From the NCBI GenBank assembly GCA_023213395.1, contig CM041465.1:129835741-129899740 (forward strand): 64,000 bases of DNA. Direction: 5' to 3'. This DNA comes from Cycas panzhihuaensis. Its lineage: Eukaryota; Cycadophyta. Position numbers and translations under genes: made by a program. A model generated the notes under the pieces. It saw only the letters and a program-made list of their open reading frames with translations. It was not told the DNA's origin and did no database searches. Positions 32,024 to 43,000 of this stretch are shown here, piece by piece. Every line of letters starts with the position of its first letter. Position 1 is the first letter of the stretch.

Positions 32024-32859
32024 GTGTGCCAAATAGCAGTCAACATTGGTTTCGTTGCTAAATATCTTGGGTAAAACAAAGCTTGAGCTTTTGGGAGGAT
32101 GAAAGCCTATGCTCAAAGACCAAAGGATCACAAATACTGATGAGTTTACCTTTTTTAATTAAACCATGATAGCCAGGGGACCACCTAATTCTGCTTAAGA
32201 GGCCTTCAAACAAGAAAAATATGGAATCTAGCTGGGAGAGGGCACTTTGTTGGGCTAAGGAGAAAGGTTTAAAATGAGCGCAGAGTAGGAGAGTGCTATC
32301 AAGAAAAGGGAGTTGGGGAAGGTCCACCAATACATTAGAGGGAAGCAAGTTATTGACACCCAAAGTCATCGAGAGTGAAGGAGGCATTTCAGTAGCACAA
32401 ATCCTATAAAATTAAGAAATGAACAAAGATAACCTCAAAGAAATTTTATGTAAAGGAGAATATGAATCTACCTTGGAAGGAAGTTCAAAGAGCATAAGTG
32501 ATAACAAGGAAATTGCAGTATAAGGTCTTGTGACAAGTTGGGATACTTACTTTACAAGAAAGTTGTTTAATACACCACCAAAGCCAAGAGACAACACATT
32601 CATAATTTAGACGGCATTGGCCACACAAATACTAGGGATTGAAACAATCATGCAATTGAGAACTGCATAAAGCAATCCACTATTCAAAGATATGAGGAAA
32701 CCTACAGTGGGCTCAAGACATCCTCCATAATCCATAAATGTGATGATCATAAGCATGCCACTGAAAATGGTGACATCAACATGTTATTACAATGAAAGTG
32801 CCTTTAACCATTTAATTTTCAATGGCACATTTGATGCAATAGGGCATTTGTCTCTATTT
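32024..32859. other. Unassigned sequence right of CopB
   Basis: No identified gene. A 109-codon minus-strand frame (32058-32387) is open and Leu/Ser-rich but I do not recognise it. The rest is AT-rich. It was joined to the sequence at 24651 before CopB inserted. Confidence 0.35.
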
Positions 32860-33466
32860 AAAAAACATGGTGGACGTAAGGAGAATTATGGATGATGAGG
32901 ATATTAAAAGAAGGTTTGCATGCACCTTGAGAGGAGTACCATTAGTATGGTACAAAAAATTAGATGCTAAAACCAAGACATTGGAAGAAATAACTAAGGA
33001 ATTCTAGGAGAGATTTTAGAAGTTAAAAGCAATGAAGCAGTTATTCAAGCTCTTAGCAACATTTGACAAGAACTTGGGGAATCTATACTAGATTTTGCAA
33101 GTAGAATGGTGATGGGCATTGCGAACATGATTGCAGGAGAAAAGTCCTAGATTATTTAATGAAGAGTTATTTTATTAGTGGAGTACACGAGCAAAAATAA
33201 GAGACTCTATGAAACATAACCTGGCTAAAACATGTGCAAAGGCAAGAGAGTTGGTTCTAGAATTTAAAAAAGAGGTGGATTTTGAGGAAACAAACAAGCA
33301 CAATGATGTGTTGAGAATGCTAAATAATTAAATAAAGGAATTAAGGTAGGAAAGGCTAGGAGAACTTCTAAAGTTGTGGTAAAATAAGAAGATTCAATGG
33401 TAGAGTTATTGAGAGAAGAAATAGCCAGGCTAAAGTTATAGTTGAAGAGGATAAATGCAGGAGGAG
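32860..33466 (+). pseudogene. Old LTR-element gag remnant
   Basis: Plus-strand reading from about 32888 gives a Retrotrans_gag-like stretch: IKRRFACTLRGVPLVWYKKLD, then TLEEITKEF, a stop, and ERF-x-KLKAMKQ. The Phe-x3-Leu-x-Gly-x2-x2-Trp-Tyr pattern is typical of the gypsy capsid. Later parts are shifted. The remnant ends at the TRIM (33472) and pol-like pieces follow at 34529-36037, so it may be one old element split by the TRIM. It is unlike Gyp1-3 in sequence. Confidence 0.6.
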
Positions 33467-33471
33467 CAATG

Positions 33472-33969
33472 TGTTAGAATTTAGAATTTAAGTTTGATAT
33501 CATGTTGTGATGTAGTGAGTATTGGTAGCGGAAGTATAACAAACATATATAATCAATGAATTATATTATGAGGAATGTACACATATAAAGTAGTAAACAT
33601 GAATATAAAGTATAAAATATAAGATGCATGCACTGCAAGAGAGACAATTAATTTATATGTGGAAAACCTAGTATGGGAAAAACCACGGGAGAAGGTGGAA
33701 TTTGGAGCTCCTCTTTAGATATTAGAATAAGTACATCTCCAGGTCATAGGCCTTTCTCAAGTTCTCAAGTGGTGTGTCTACATATTTATATCAATAGTCA
33801 CCTCATGAGTAGCCTATTATTTATCTTGAGCTTTTACATCATGCAGTAGGATGTTTACATAGATATGTACACATATTACATCACTCAATGTATTTGGTGA
33901 GTGAGATTGTGTGTGTATTCACAACATTAACATTAAATGTTAGATATGTAAATAATATTCTAACGTTCA
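33472..33969 (-). repeat. TRIM 3' LTR (minus strand)
   Basis: 498 bp; on the minus strand TGAACGTTAG to TTCTAACA. Confidence 0.85.
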
Positions 33970-33981
33970 CCCCTTAATATT
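33970..33981 (-). other. TRIM polypurine tract
   Basis: AATATTAAGGGG on the minus strand, adjoining the 3' LTR. Confidence 0.7.
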
Positions 33982-34018
33982 TAATAGCTTCAATTTGCAC
34001 AAGATCTTTCACAATATT

Positions 34019-34030
34019 GCTTTGATACTA
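34019..34030 (-). other. TRIM primer-binding site
   Basis: TAGTATCAAAGC on the minus strand, adjoining the 5' LTR. Its AAAGC ending is shared with the CopC PBS (TGGTATCAAAGC) rather than with the CAGAGC sites of the other elements. Confidence 0.75.
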
Positions 34031-34528
34031 TGTTAGAATTTAGAAGTTAAGTTTGATATCATGTTGTAATGTAGTGAGTATTGGTAGCGGAAGTATAACA
34101 AACATATATAATCAATGAATTATATCATGAGGAATGTACACATATAAATCAATAAACATGAACATAAAGTATAAAATTTAAGAAGCATGCACTACAGGAG
34201 AGACAACAAATTTATATTCGAAAAACCTAGTTTGGAAAAAACCACAAGAAAAGGTGGAGTTTGGAGCTTCTCTTTAGATATCAAAATAAGTACATTTCTA
34301 GGTCATAGAACTTTTTCAAGTTCTCAAGTGGCGTGTGTACATATTTATATCAGTGGTTATCATATGCGTAACCTATTATTTCTCTAGAGCCTTTACATCA
34401 TCCAATAGGATGTTTACATGGATCTGTGTGCATATCACATCACTCAATGTATCTGGTGAGTGGGATTGTGTGTGTATTCACAACATTAACATTGAATATT
34501 AGATATATGAATAATATTCCAACATTCA
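34031..34528 (-). repeat. TRIM 5' LTR (minus strand)
   Basis: 498 bp; on the minus strand TGAATGTTGG to TTCTAACA. Confidence 0.85.
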
Positions 34529-36037
34529 CATATTCCAACACAGTGAAACCCACAAATACTGGGCATATGGGGGCAAGCACGAAGAAAAATGGTGCCCTAT
34601 TTGTGAATCCACAACACAGCCTATGGGACCGCTACTATAATAGACATCGGAATAATATTTCAGACTAGGGCCAAGGTAGAAGGGAAATTAAGCCATAATA
34701 TTTGACTGAAACAATACTTGGCGGGAGGGAAAAAAAGAAAAAGCTAGTGGGAAGATGTGTGTTTTGTTTGGAGTTCGGCCATTGGAGGTCAGATCGCCTA
34801 TATGAAAAGCCAAAGACAATAGCACCCACAGATGCAAAAGGTGTGGAATGTGTAATCATCCTTTAGAAAATTGCACGCTAAATGTGAGATCATGCAACCT
34901 TATGTCAATGGTGCTTGGTACACTTAAAGCTATGAATCTACGGACAAGAAGTGGGTTGGCAACTAACCCTAAGAAAGATGAGTTGGATTACTTGAACCTT
35001 AAGCTGGATACTAACTGTTATTCCCTAGTAAAGAAGGCATTAGATGAAGTAGTTAAGGAAGCAACAAAGAACCACTGCACCTTACTCGAACCAGAGGTCA
35101 AGCAAGTATATAGAGGGAGGGAATCCACAAAACAAAATGAGATTGTTGATGTAGGGAACCCACAAGTAATGAATACCACACAAATCAACACAATTAATCT
35201 ATTTGACAACATCCCTTTAGAAGACATTTTGAGGATGTTGAGACTATTGAAAATTTGGTAGAGCAATCAAAGATAATCATTTCATTGTTGCAAGTAATCC
35301 ATTGGCTAGGAACTAGAGTATTTCAAGCTCAAGACTCTCAAGTAATATATAAGGTTGTAGAAGAAACAATGGTAATGAATATCCCACATGAACAAGAGCC
35401 CAAGAGTTATGGAAAATTACAGCTAAGTTTGAACTCTAGAGGTGGTGATAGAAGTTCCTTTGTGTACAATTGGTTGCAAAAGCATATGGAATAAATACAA
35501 GAAGTAATAATTGCTGTAATATGAGACTTATCCTTGATATGAATCATAATATGGAGTCTGAAAATATGGATAGCTGTGAAAGCACAAAGGAACATTGTTA
35601 TGAGGATCGTAGTGGTGAATATTTGAGTATAGCTAGTAGTGAGGATTTTTATAGCAATTATAGACACAAAGGGATGGAAGAATATCAAGGCCTTGGAAAA
35701 GACATTATTAGCATAAGTAAAGGGAAAGAGGAACGCAAGGATGAATATTTTGACACTAATTACAACTTCGAGAAAACTTGCTCTAACAATGGGGAAAACT
35801 ATAAAGGAAATGGAATGCACGATAGCCATAGTTTTATAATTCATAATGGCAAAATGGAAGATCTATCGAGGGACAATAAGAAGAAGCCAACAAAGTATAC
35901 CACACTAAGGAAAAGGCAAAAACAAGCATGGCACGATTGCCATGTTAGGGCACTATATCCTAAAAAGGGTGATCGTCTATAGCAATTTGACAACAAATCC
36001 CTAATGCATAAGGAGGAATCAAAGATGCACTGGAAAG
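34529..36037 (+). pseudogene. Old LTR-element pol remnant
   Basis: Pieces of a different retroelement right of the TRIM. EEKWCPICES (about 34580-34610) and CKRCGMCNHPLENC (about 34831-34872, a CX2CX4HX4C zinc knuckle) precede a 137-codon open frame (34848-35258). A second open frame (35470-35979) is Lys/Asp/Asn-rich and ends KQAWHDCHVRALYPKKGDRL, which with the following bases resembles the integrase C-terminal region of Ty3-type elements. RT and the integrase core are missing, so it is internally deleted. It stops at the CopE LTR. Confidence 0.5.
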
Positions 36038-36462
36038 TGTTAGAACTTTCATGTTTTATTGTTAAGTTATGTATTAAATATGCACTTTATACTTAATGTA
36101 TAAAAGTGCGTACACACTTTTCCTAGTGTTGTAACATGTTGTAACTTAAGGGTCTATGGCCCTCTTTCCCCTCTTTTGGCATGTTTGCACAAGTGCATGA
36201 TTGACACTTGGTTATCATGTAGTGACTTTGAAGGTAGCTCTCTCACTTATAAATGGAGATCATTGTCTCTTGTATTCATATAGTTTTGAGAGATGAGTGT
36301 AATGTTATGTTACTGAGTTGAATTTAAGTTATTTTGGAGATTGGATCTATTCCTTCTTCTTTATATTTTCTTGTGCTTATGTGCTTGTGCTTTAAGTTTA
36401 TTATAGAGGTGTGAATCATCTTTAGCTTGTCCTTCATTGTCCCCTCTTGATCCACTTTATCA
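36038..36462 (+). repeat. CopE 5' LTR
   Basis: About 425 bp, from TGTTAGAAC to TTTATCA. Shares the overall plan of the copia LTRs (palindromic U3 remnants, GGAGATTGGATC-type block near the end) but is shorter and diverged. A degenerate PBS (TTTGTATTAGAGC) follows at about 36465. Confidence 0.75.
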
Positions 36463-38309
36463 TGTTTGTATTAGAGCTTTAGGTTGGGGATTTTATTTCA
36501 GGCTTGAAACCTAGTTTTTTACTGCACTCCTTTGGTGACGACTTCTGCAATACAAAGGCGATCTAAAGAAGTGGCTTCATTCTCAACTCTTGATTTTTTT
36601 TTTTCAAGAATAACTCTTTGAAATTTTTTTAATTTAATACTGAAGGGAAAAAAACAAATTATTGTGTTTTTTTGATTTGCAAGAGGAAAAAGAAAAGAAA
36701 AAATTTCTTTGTTGGTGTATGCATCTTTGTTATTGGTTGCAGGACTTGCAGAGAGAAATTCTATGTTGGCCCTTTGTTGAAGAGCAATCTGATCCTACAC
36801 ATAATATCTTACTCTTTGTTCGCCTTGCACTTTGTCTAAACACTGTTGGGCATAGTGATTAAGAAAAGTTTGCTTGATTGAGGGTTTTGTGGTTATCTCC
36901 CTGCCTAAAACTCCGTTGGGCGCATTTCTTGCACATTGTATGGTAGTTTTCTACCTTCTAGACAACACTCTCATCCTTAGCGCCTAGGATTTCATCCTTT
37001 GAGGCCTGGGGTCTCAACCCTTGATTGGTGGCTCCAGTTTACAAGCATCAAACTTGGATTTTCTCTCGCAGACCTACGTGCGGACTCATACACTTTGGCA
37101 GCTCTGACATTTGATTTATGGCTTGAATTGAGTTGCAGGACCTTGGGAAATCTTTTTACAGAGCAACATTAACATTTTGATTCAATCGCAAGTGATTTCG
37201 ATCACAATTTTACCATGTTTTAGTCGATTCGTATTCTTTGTGTGTCGTTGTCTCGCCCGGGACTAAATTTCAAATAATTTTCGATTTCTAGAGTTTTTAA
37301 AACTTTAGTTTATATGATTTGGTATATTCTTAAGAATATACTTAGAATAATATCCTTATTTTAAAGTTCGACTGAAAATCACTTTTGAATCACAGTTTTA
37401 TCATTCTCTAAGTAAAAAGTGATTTTTTCAAAGAGTTGAGCACACCTCAACATATAAAAAAAATTTACATATGCTTTTGTTGATTTGCACACTGCTTTGT
37501 AAGTGATTTTATTGACCTAAGTAAAAAAATCATCATTGTACTTGTTATTAGGTTCCTTGCGTGGTGTCTTGATTCATCAAAAGGGGCTAAAAAAGCATAC
37601 TATCATTAATAAAATTCAACTTTTTGGAGTGTGGTAGGATCATTAAAGATCCTGAGGCATCATTGTGTGCTTATTTTTACAAAAATTGACTTAGTGCTCT
37701 TTAAAATTTTTTATTTTTACACTAAGAAAGGAACTTCATAAGCACTACATATAAGCAAGCATTATTTTTCAACATATCAACATCATACTTGGTAGCATTA
37801 AAGCTCATTTGAAGTATTAAAATTATTTGGAAAAATTCTAAAACTTCATTTATAACCCATGTTATATTAAAAATCATTAAAATCTTTAAAATTTTAAGTG
37901 GAGAGGCTCGAAAATGGTTCTAAACTTTGCCTCAGAATTCATAGGTGCATTCCCTAGGGAACCAACCGACCATATGACTAGTGCACAATAATGAAGACAC
38001 TTTTTGTTAGAAAGGATTGAAAAGGGTGTTATTTGAGCTTAGAACTCCAGGGAAAGTATGATATACTGTGTAGATCAACCCTACCTCTTTATACTAAAAC
38101 TTGATTTTTGTCCAACTATTGGATTTCGCTTATAGACTAGGGTTGGACCACTTGATAGCCTAGCCTTCCACTTACTTCACATTTTTCAGCTATTGGATCT
38201 CTTAATAGATTAGGGTTGGTGGTGTGTTTGCAAGTGGAACTTAAGCGGTGAAAGCTTGATAGTTCCAAAATCATTTTTTAGCTACAAAACCTTAACTTTT
38301 TTTTGAAAA
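36463..38309 (+). mobile_element. CopE untranslated leader
   Basis: Non-coding. CCTTTGGTGACGACTTCTGC near 36530 and the gag-proximal 400 bases match the other copia leaders. GTGCATTCCCTAGGGAACC near 37942 contains a 12 bp palindrome. Two GGATYT...TAG-A-TAGGGTTGG units lie at about 38120-38150 and 38183-38216. Confidence 0.65.
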
Positions 38310-39108
38310 ATGGCTAGAATATCAATGTTTAATGCAAGTCCTATCAAGTTAAATGGAATTAAAAATTTTTAATATCGGAAAAACCAAGCTAAAAACTTAT
38401 TGATAGTGAATGAATTGTGGGGATATGTATGTGGAAGTTTACTTAAACCTACTCCTATTGCTGATCCAGTAAATCCTAACAACTTAATCCTTCTAGATTT
38501 TGCTACTATTACTGCTTGGAAAGCAAAAGATGAGATTGCATTAGCCTTCTTGCATATAACAATTTACAATATTGTTGATCCAAATATTGCTAATGCACCC
38601 ACTTCTAAAGAAACTTAGGGTATATTGTCATCTTTGTGTGAATGGTGAGATGATGTTAGCATTGTTATGTCTAAAGCTAAGTTGTTTAACATAAAATTTG
38701 TTGAACCTATGATGACATTCTTGTCAAATGTAAAAGAAATCAATAATCAATTGACAACATTAGGTAAACCAATGACAAATGAAGATCTTGTGACTATCAC
38801 CATTCATACACTGCCAAGGGAGTACAACGACTTCATTTGATCAATCACTTGAGCTGGTACTTTGGGAACAATGATTTTCAATTAGCTAGAAAGCCTTTTA
38901 ATACAAAAAGAGGAAATCTATTCTTGTTACGATGAAGCGACAACTTTTGGTGCTTTCATTGAAAAGCACAAAGGCAAGCAGTCCATGACCCCTAAGTAGA
39001 ATTTTTGTAAAGGTTTGGTAATTTGAATATAAATGCTTCCAAATTCAAAATTGTTGTTTGTCATTATTGTGGCAAGGTTGGCCACATATAACCCGAATGT
39101 GAAAAGAA
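38310..39108 (+). pseudogene. CopE gag remnant
   Basis: ATG at 38310-38312 (Met-Ala-Arg-Ile-Ser-Met-Phe-Asn). A stop soon follows, then an open stretch, 38400-38615, with LIVNELWGYVCGSLLKP and WKAKDEIALAFLH. The capsid continues with stops, and the zinc knuckle at 39059-39100 (CHYCGKVGHI-stop-PEC) has a TAA where Ala or Thr stands in other copies. Same architecture as CopB gag but with many more lesions. Confidence 0.8.
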
Positions 39109-39633
39109 ACAACTACTCCTACATAGACCAAATCAAGGAGGTCAACATGGAAATTAAAAGGGGGCATATAGAGGTGGCTATCAGAGCCACAACAATGAAT
39201 ACGATAAAAATGCTAAATTGTTTTGTGCATACGATAACAACAGTAGTGACAACACTTGGATTGTCGGCTTTGGTGCATCCTGTCACATTACAGGTGATGT
39301 TGAATTGGTAAAAAATATTGAAGAGAGCAAGGGACAAACAGTTACTTTTGGAAATAATCAAACTGTTGAGATTTCAGATGATGGTAGAATTCCCTCCTTC
39401 AACACTTGTCAAAACCCTGCTCAACCATTTCCCACTCGCAATGTATTTCTAGTACCTTCTATGTCTAGAAATATCTGCTCAGTTAGCTAGCTTGACAAGA
39501 AACAGATGAGTGTATTATTTAAAAATTGGAAATATATAATAAGTAATAGAAGAGACCAAGTTGTTGCTATTGGTCATAAGGACCATGAACTTTATAAATT
39601 ACATGCAATGCTTGGCAAATATGATGCTTACAT
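39109..39633 (+). pseudogene. CopE protease and pre-integrase start
   Basis: An open 90-codon stretch (39218-39487) carries the protease site as Gly-Phe-Gly in WIVGFGASCHI, so the catalytic Asp is lost. GQTVTFGNNQTVEI follows. After a stop at 39488-39490 the pre-integrase block continues (LDKKQMSVLFKN, then DQVVAIGHKDHELYKL). The sequence stops at the CopC insertion point; it resumes at about 51796. Confidence 0.8.
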
Positions 39634-40157
39634 TGTGAGAAATGGCATTAAGCTTACAATAAGCAGGATCTAGAAAAGAGTACCTATTTGCTCAAGAATG
39701 AAGATGATTGACAAAACAAGACAATGAACTATAAACATGAAATCGCATGAGCATAACAATAAAAACATATGGAGGAGATGGAATTGGTCCAATCTCCAAA
39801 TGAATGATAGTTTGATTAGAAAACTGGCAACATAACAATGTTACTCACACTCCATATGAGATACATGAGAAATGGTCTCAATATATAGAGTTTGAGGAGA
39901 GGCCTAGCGTGTTGGGTGTTTGGCAAGTGCCAAACATCCAAGCTACATCCTTTGCATGTAGGACATTTATCCTTTTGAGCTCTCAAGTGAGCAAAAGTGC
40001 ATAAGGGTCATTTTGACTCTTAAGTCACAATATCATGTCACTAGGAAAGAATGTCGGTGTGTACATGATCACTTAAGCGATAAGTCACTCCATAAAGTAC
40101 AAATAATACATGAATGATAAAGTACATTTACTTAACATGTAAACATAAGATTTAACA
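39634..40157 (-). repeat. CopC 3' LTR (minus strand)
   Basis: 524 bp; on the minus strand TGTTAAATC to TTCTCACA. U3 hairpin at 39913-39940 with 13 bp arms, including a base-pair change relative to other copies. Confidence 0.92.
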
Positions 40158-40170
40158 CCCTCCCCTACTG
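40158..40170 (-). other. CopC polypurine tract
   Basis: On the minus strand CAGTAGGGGAGGG directly before the 3' LTR. Confidence 0.8.
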
Positions 40171-40973
40171 TTTACAATGTTAAGTCAGACAACTAGACCA
40201 TCTCTAAATTTTACAAACTTTTCTCTACCAAGTGGCTTGGTAAAGGTATCTGCTCTCTGCTGCTTTGTAGGTCTGTCGTGGAGGTTGATCTCACTATACT
40301 GAACATGCTCTCTAATAAAATGGTGATGAACTTCTATGTGTATGAAAAATTGGATTCTTGGTCAAACTTGAGCACACTTTAATTGTCGCAATACAGCCTG
40401 GTGGGGTGATTCTGCTCAAGTCCTAGCGCTCCAAGAATCCATCTAAGCCAGATAGCCTCATAATCTCCGCTGACTTTAGGTTTGTATTCTACTTTCGTGG
40501 ATGACAAGGTAACATTTGGTTGCTTCTTGCAACTCTACGAAATGACTCCAGAACCAAGGGTAAAACAGTAACCCGAGATCTTCAGCCATCTTGGCATCCT
40601 GTCCAATCAGAATTTGAAAACCCTTCCAAGATGAAGTCCTCATTATGCACATGCTGAAGGTCTTACTGCAACGTGCCTTTGATGTATCTCATTATGCATT
40701 TAGCTGTATTCCAATGTTTCTGATTTGGCTGAGACATGTATCTGGAACAAATCCGTACAGCAAATGAGATGTCTGATCTAGTGTTGGTGAAGTAGATTAG
40801 GCTACCAACTGGTTGTCGAAATAAAGTGGGATTTGTAGGTTCAACTTCCTCATTGAGAGTCAGCTTTGTTCCATTCTCCATAGGTGTAGGCGCTGGTTTG
40901 TAGTCATGCATCCTAAACCGCTGTAAAATGTCCCAAGAGTATTTGCTTAGGAGATGAAGACATAGCTTGGCTG
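40171..40973 (-). pseudogene. CopC RNase H remnant
   Basis: Minus-strand frame 40663-40980 covers the RT-RNase H connection (YKPAPTPMENGTKLTLNEE, GSLIYFTNTRSDISFAV). The RNase H core itself (40200-40660) is only recognisable in pieces across frames, with several stops and small deletions. CopA and CopB show the complete version. Not functional. Confidence 0.75.
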
Positions 40974-41688
40974 TTACCATACCTCTAAGCCTAGAAAGTA
41001 ATGGAAAAGTCCAAGATTTATCATCTCAAAACTTCTTTTCAAGTCACCTTGGAGAATTTCAATCATCTTAGTGTCATTTCCTGTGATCACTAAGTCATCA
41101 ACATACAAGACAATAAAAATTGCATGGTCCTTCCCAAATTTAATGTATAAGTTAGGATCTGATGTGGATTGATGATATCTATGTCTCAAGAAATAATCAT
41201 CGATTTTTGAGTACCATGCTCTTGGGGCTTGTTTCAAGCCATACAAAGCCTTTTTGAGGCGACAAACCATATGCTCTTTGCCTTGTACTTTGTAACCAGG
41301 AGGTTGTTTCAAATATACCTCTTCTTGAAGATCGCCATTAAGGAAGACACTCTTCACATCCATCTCATAAATTAGCCATTTGTATTGAGCAACCAAGGCT
41401 AAGATGAGTCTGATGGTGTTCATATTTGCAACAGGTGCAAAGGTCTTATCATAATCAATGCTTTTTTTCTATTTGAAGCCTTTTGCAACAAGTCGTGCCT
41501 TTTGACGCTTAAGTGTCCTATTAGAGTGGAATTTGGTTTTGTAAACTTATTTGCAGTTGATTGCCATTTTGTGCTTAGGCAATTCTACCAAATCCCATGT
41601 TTCATTCTTCTCAATAGAATGGATTTCTTCATCAATGTCAACCTTCCAATTTTCATTTTTATATGCCTCCTCAAAAGTGGAAGGCTCA
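40974..41688 (-). pseudogene. CopC reverse transcriptase
   Basis: 149 open codons (minus, 41423 down to 40977) with MDVKSVFLNGDLQEEVYLKQPPG, KKALYGLKQAPRAWYSKIDDYF, and an intact active site Tyr-Val-Asp-Asp (41094-41105 on the minus strand) followed by LVITGNDTKMIEIL. This is the only copia copy here with the canonical YVDD box. The N-terminal RT part (41430-41690) is shifted, with NVGSHGR-type readings only in other frames. Upstream lesions prevent a continuous polyprotein. Confidence 0.9.
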
Positions 41689-42358
41689 TCAACACAACAC
41701 TTCAGCCATAAGTGCATAATTGGTTTGCTGCCGCATTTTTGATGGATGTTTTCCTTCGATGATTTGGCTGTTCTGAATAGTCTGAGTGTACCATTTGGAC
41801 AACTTCTTGACTGATGTTACTTGAACCTCTAGGTCTTCTGGTCGGAGTGGGTGGTCAACAAAAGATGTGTTGGTATCAAGTGGAGCAAATTTTGATGATG
41901 ATGAAGGAACAACTGGTGCAAATGATGTACATGGTGTTGAATATTGAAAGGGAAGGAAGTCCTCAACAATCCTTTTGCCTTTATCAATAGGAGGTTGGAT
42001 TGATGCTAATGCCAACTCCTTATGATCATCTTCAACAAAGATAACATCTCTTGAAAGATGCATTTTCCTAGCAATGGGGTCATACAATTTGTATGCCTTG
42101 CTGTGAATGGCATAGCCTACAGAGATACATTTTAGACTATGTTTATCTAGCTTTGATCTTCGTTGATTGGGGATATGCATATATGCAGTGCACCCAAAGA
42201 TCCTCAAATGACTAACGATTGGCTTTTTGCTAGACCAAGCCTCCTCTAATGTGATGTCAGTGATTGTTGATGTAGGACTCCGATTTGCTACATAAGCAAT
42301 TGTGTGGAATGCTTTTGTTTAGTATATTTGAGGTAGTCCTTTTGTATGCATCATGCTT
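41689..42358 (-). pseudogene. CopC integrase C-terminus and linker
   Basis: 172 open codons (minus, 42207 down to 41692): FGCTAYMHIPNQRRSKLDKHSLKC, VGYAIHSKAYKLYDPIARKMHLSRDV, then the Ser/Pro-rich linker and EDLEVQVTSVKKLSKWYTQT. The piece between 42208 and 42358 corresponds to the end of the integrase core (catalytic Glu block) and is frame-shifted. Confidence 0.85.
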
Positions 42359-43000
42359 CTATTGAGGAGTATGTGGAATTGTGAGTTGTCTTCGAATGCC
42401 ATTGTCCTCACAAAATTGGATGAATTCCTTTGAAGTGAATTCACCCGTATTATTTGATCTTAGAATCTTGATTGAATATCTAGATTCATTTTCCACTTCT
42501 AGCTTGAATTCTTTGAACTTTTGAAATGCTTCAGATTTCTGCTTGATGAAATAAACCCAAACTTTGTGTGAAAAATCATTTATGAAGGAGATGTAGTTCA
42601 ATGTTCTTCCAAAAGATGTTGTGAACATGGGTCCACATAAATCTGAGTGGATCAACTACAAGGGATGTGATGCACGCCATGCTTTGCCTTCAGGGAAATG
42701 TTGTCGATGTTGTGTCCCCATAATACAAGCTTCACAAAGACATTTTGATCCATATATCTTTGGAAGCCCATGCACTATGTTTTTGTTCACTATCATCTTG
42801 ACATTGTCTAAGCTTAAGTGGCCTAGACATTGACACCAAAGTTGAATCTTTGACATTGATTGAGTGATTGAGTATGCTATATCAAGTGTGACATTACTTG
42901 CATCCATCTTGTAAAGTCCATAGTCTTCATGACCAATGGTTACCACTTGATCATACTTGTCATGAATAGTGCATTTCCTATTTTTAAATAAAATGCTCAT
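42359..43000 (-). pseudogene. CopC pre-integrase and integrase core
   Basis: Two adjacent open stretches in the same frame: 43000-42656 with the zinc residues (LWCQCLGHLSLDNV, CLCEACIMGTQH), and 42655-42359 with HSDLCGPM (first Asp) and LRSNNTGEF, where the second catalytic Asp is Asn. The stop between them (TAG at 42656-42658) replaces a Gln or Val codon. The core ends in IPHTPQ before a frameshift. Loss of the second Asp would abolish strand transfer. Confidence 0.87.

Larger units (their letters stand above)
33472..34528 (-). mobile_element. TRIM: miniature LTR retrotransposon
   Basis: Two direct repeats of exactly 498 bp (33472-33969 and 34031-34528) flank only 61 bp. On the minus strand the internal piece starts with TAGTATCAAAGC, a Met-tRNA-like PBS, immediately after LTR end TTCTAACA. 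It ends with AATATTAAGGGG, a polypurine tract, immediately before LTR start TGAACG. No coding room at all. This is the TRIM design, copied by enzymes of other elements. LTRs differ at roughly one position in eight, mostly transitions, so it is old. No clear target duplication (CAATG left, CATAT right). Confidence 0.85.
36038..39633 (+). mobile_element. CopE, first part: 5' LTR, leader, gag, protease
   Basis: Old Ty1/copia element in plus orientation, cut by CopC at 39634. Further pieces lie at 51796-52524 and 58074-58400, giving the order LTR, leader, gag, protease, pre-integrase, integrase, linker. RT, RNase H and 3' LTR are not found; the remnant ends near 58400. More diverged than CopA-C, consistent with being the oldest host of nest 3. 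Confidence 0.8.

Noticed and set aside
33472-34528. Cassandra-type TRIM (5S RNA promoter in LTR)
   Set aside because: I see no 5S rRNA-like internal promoter in the 498 bp LTR.
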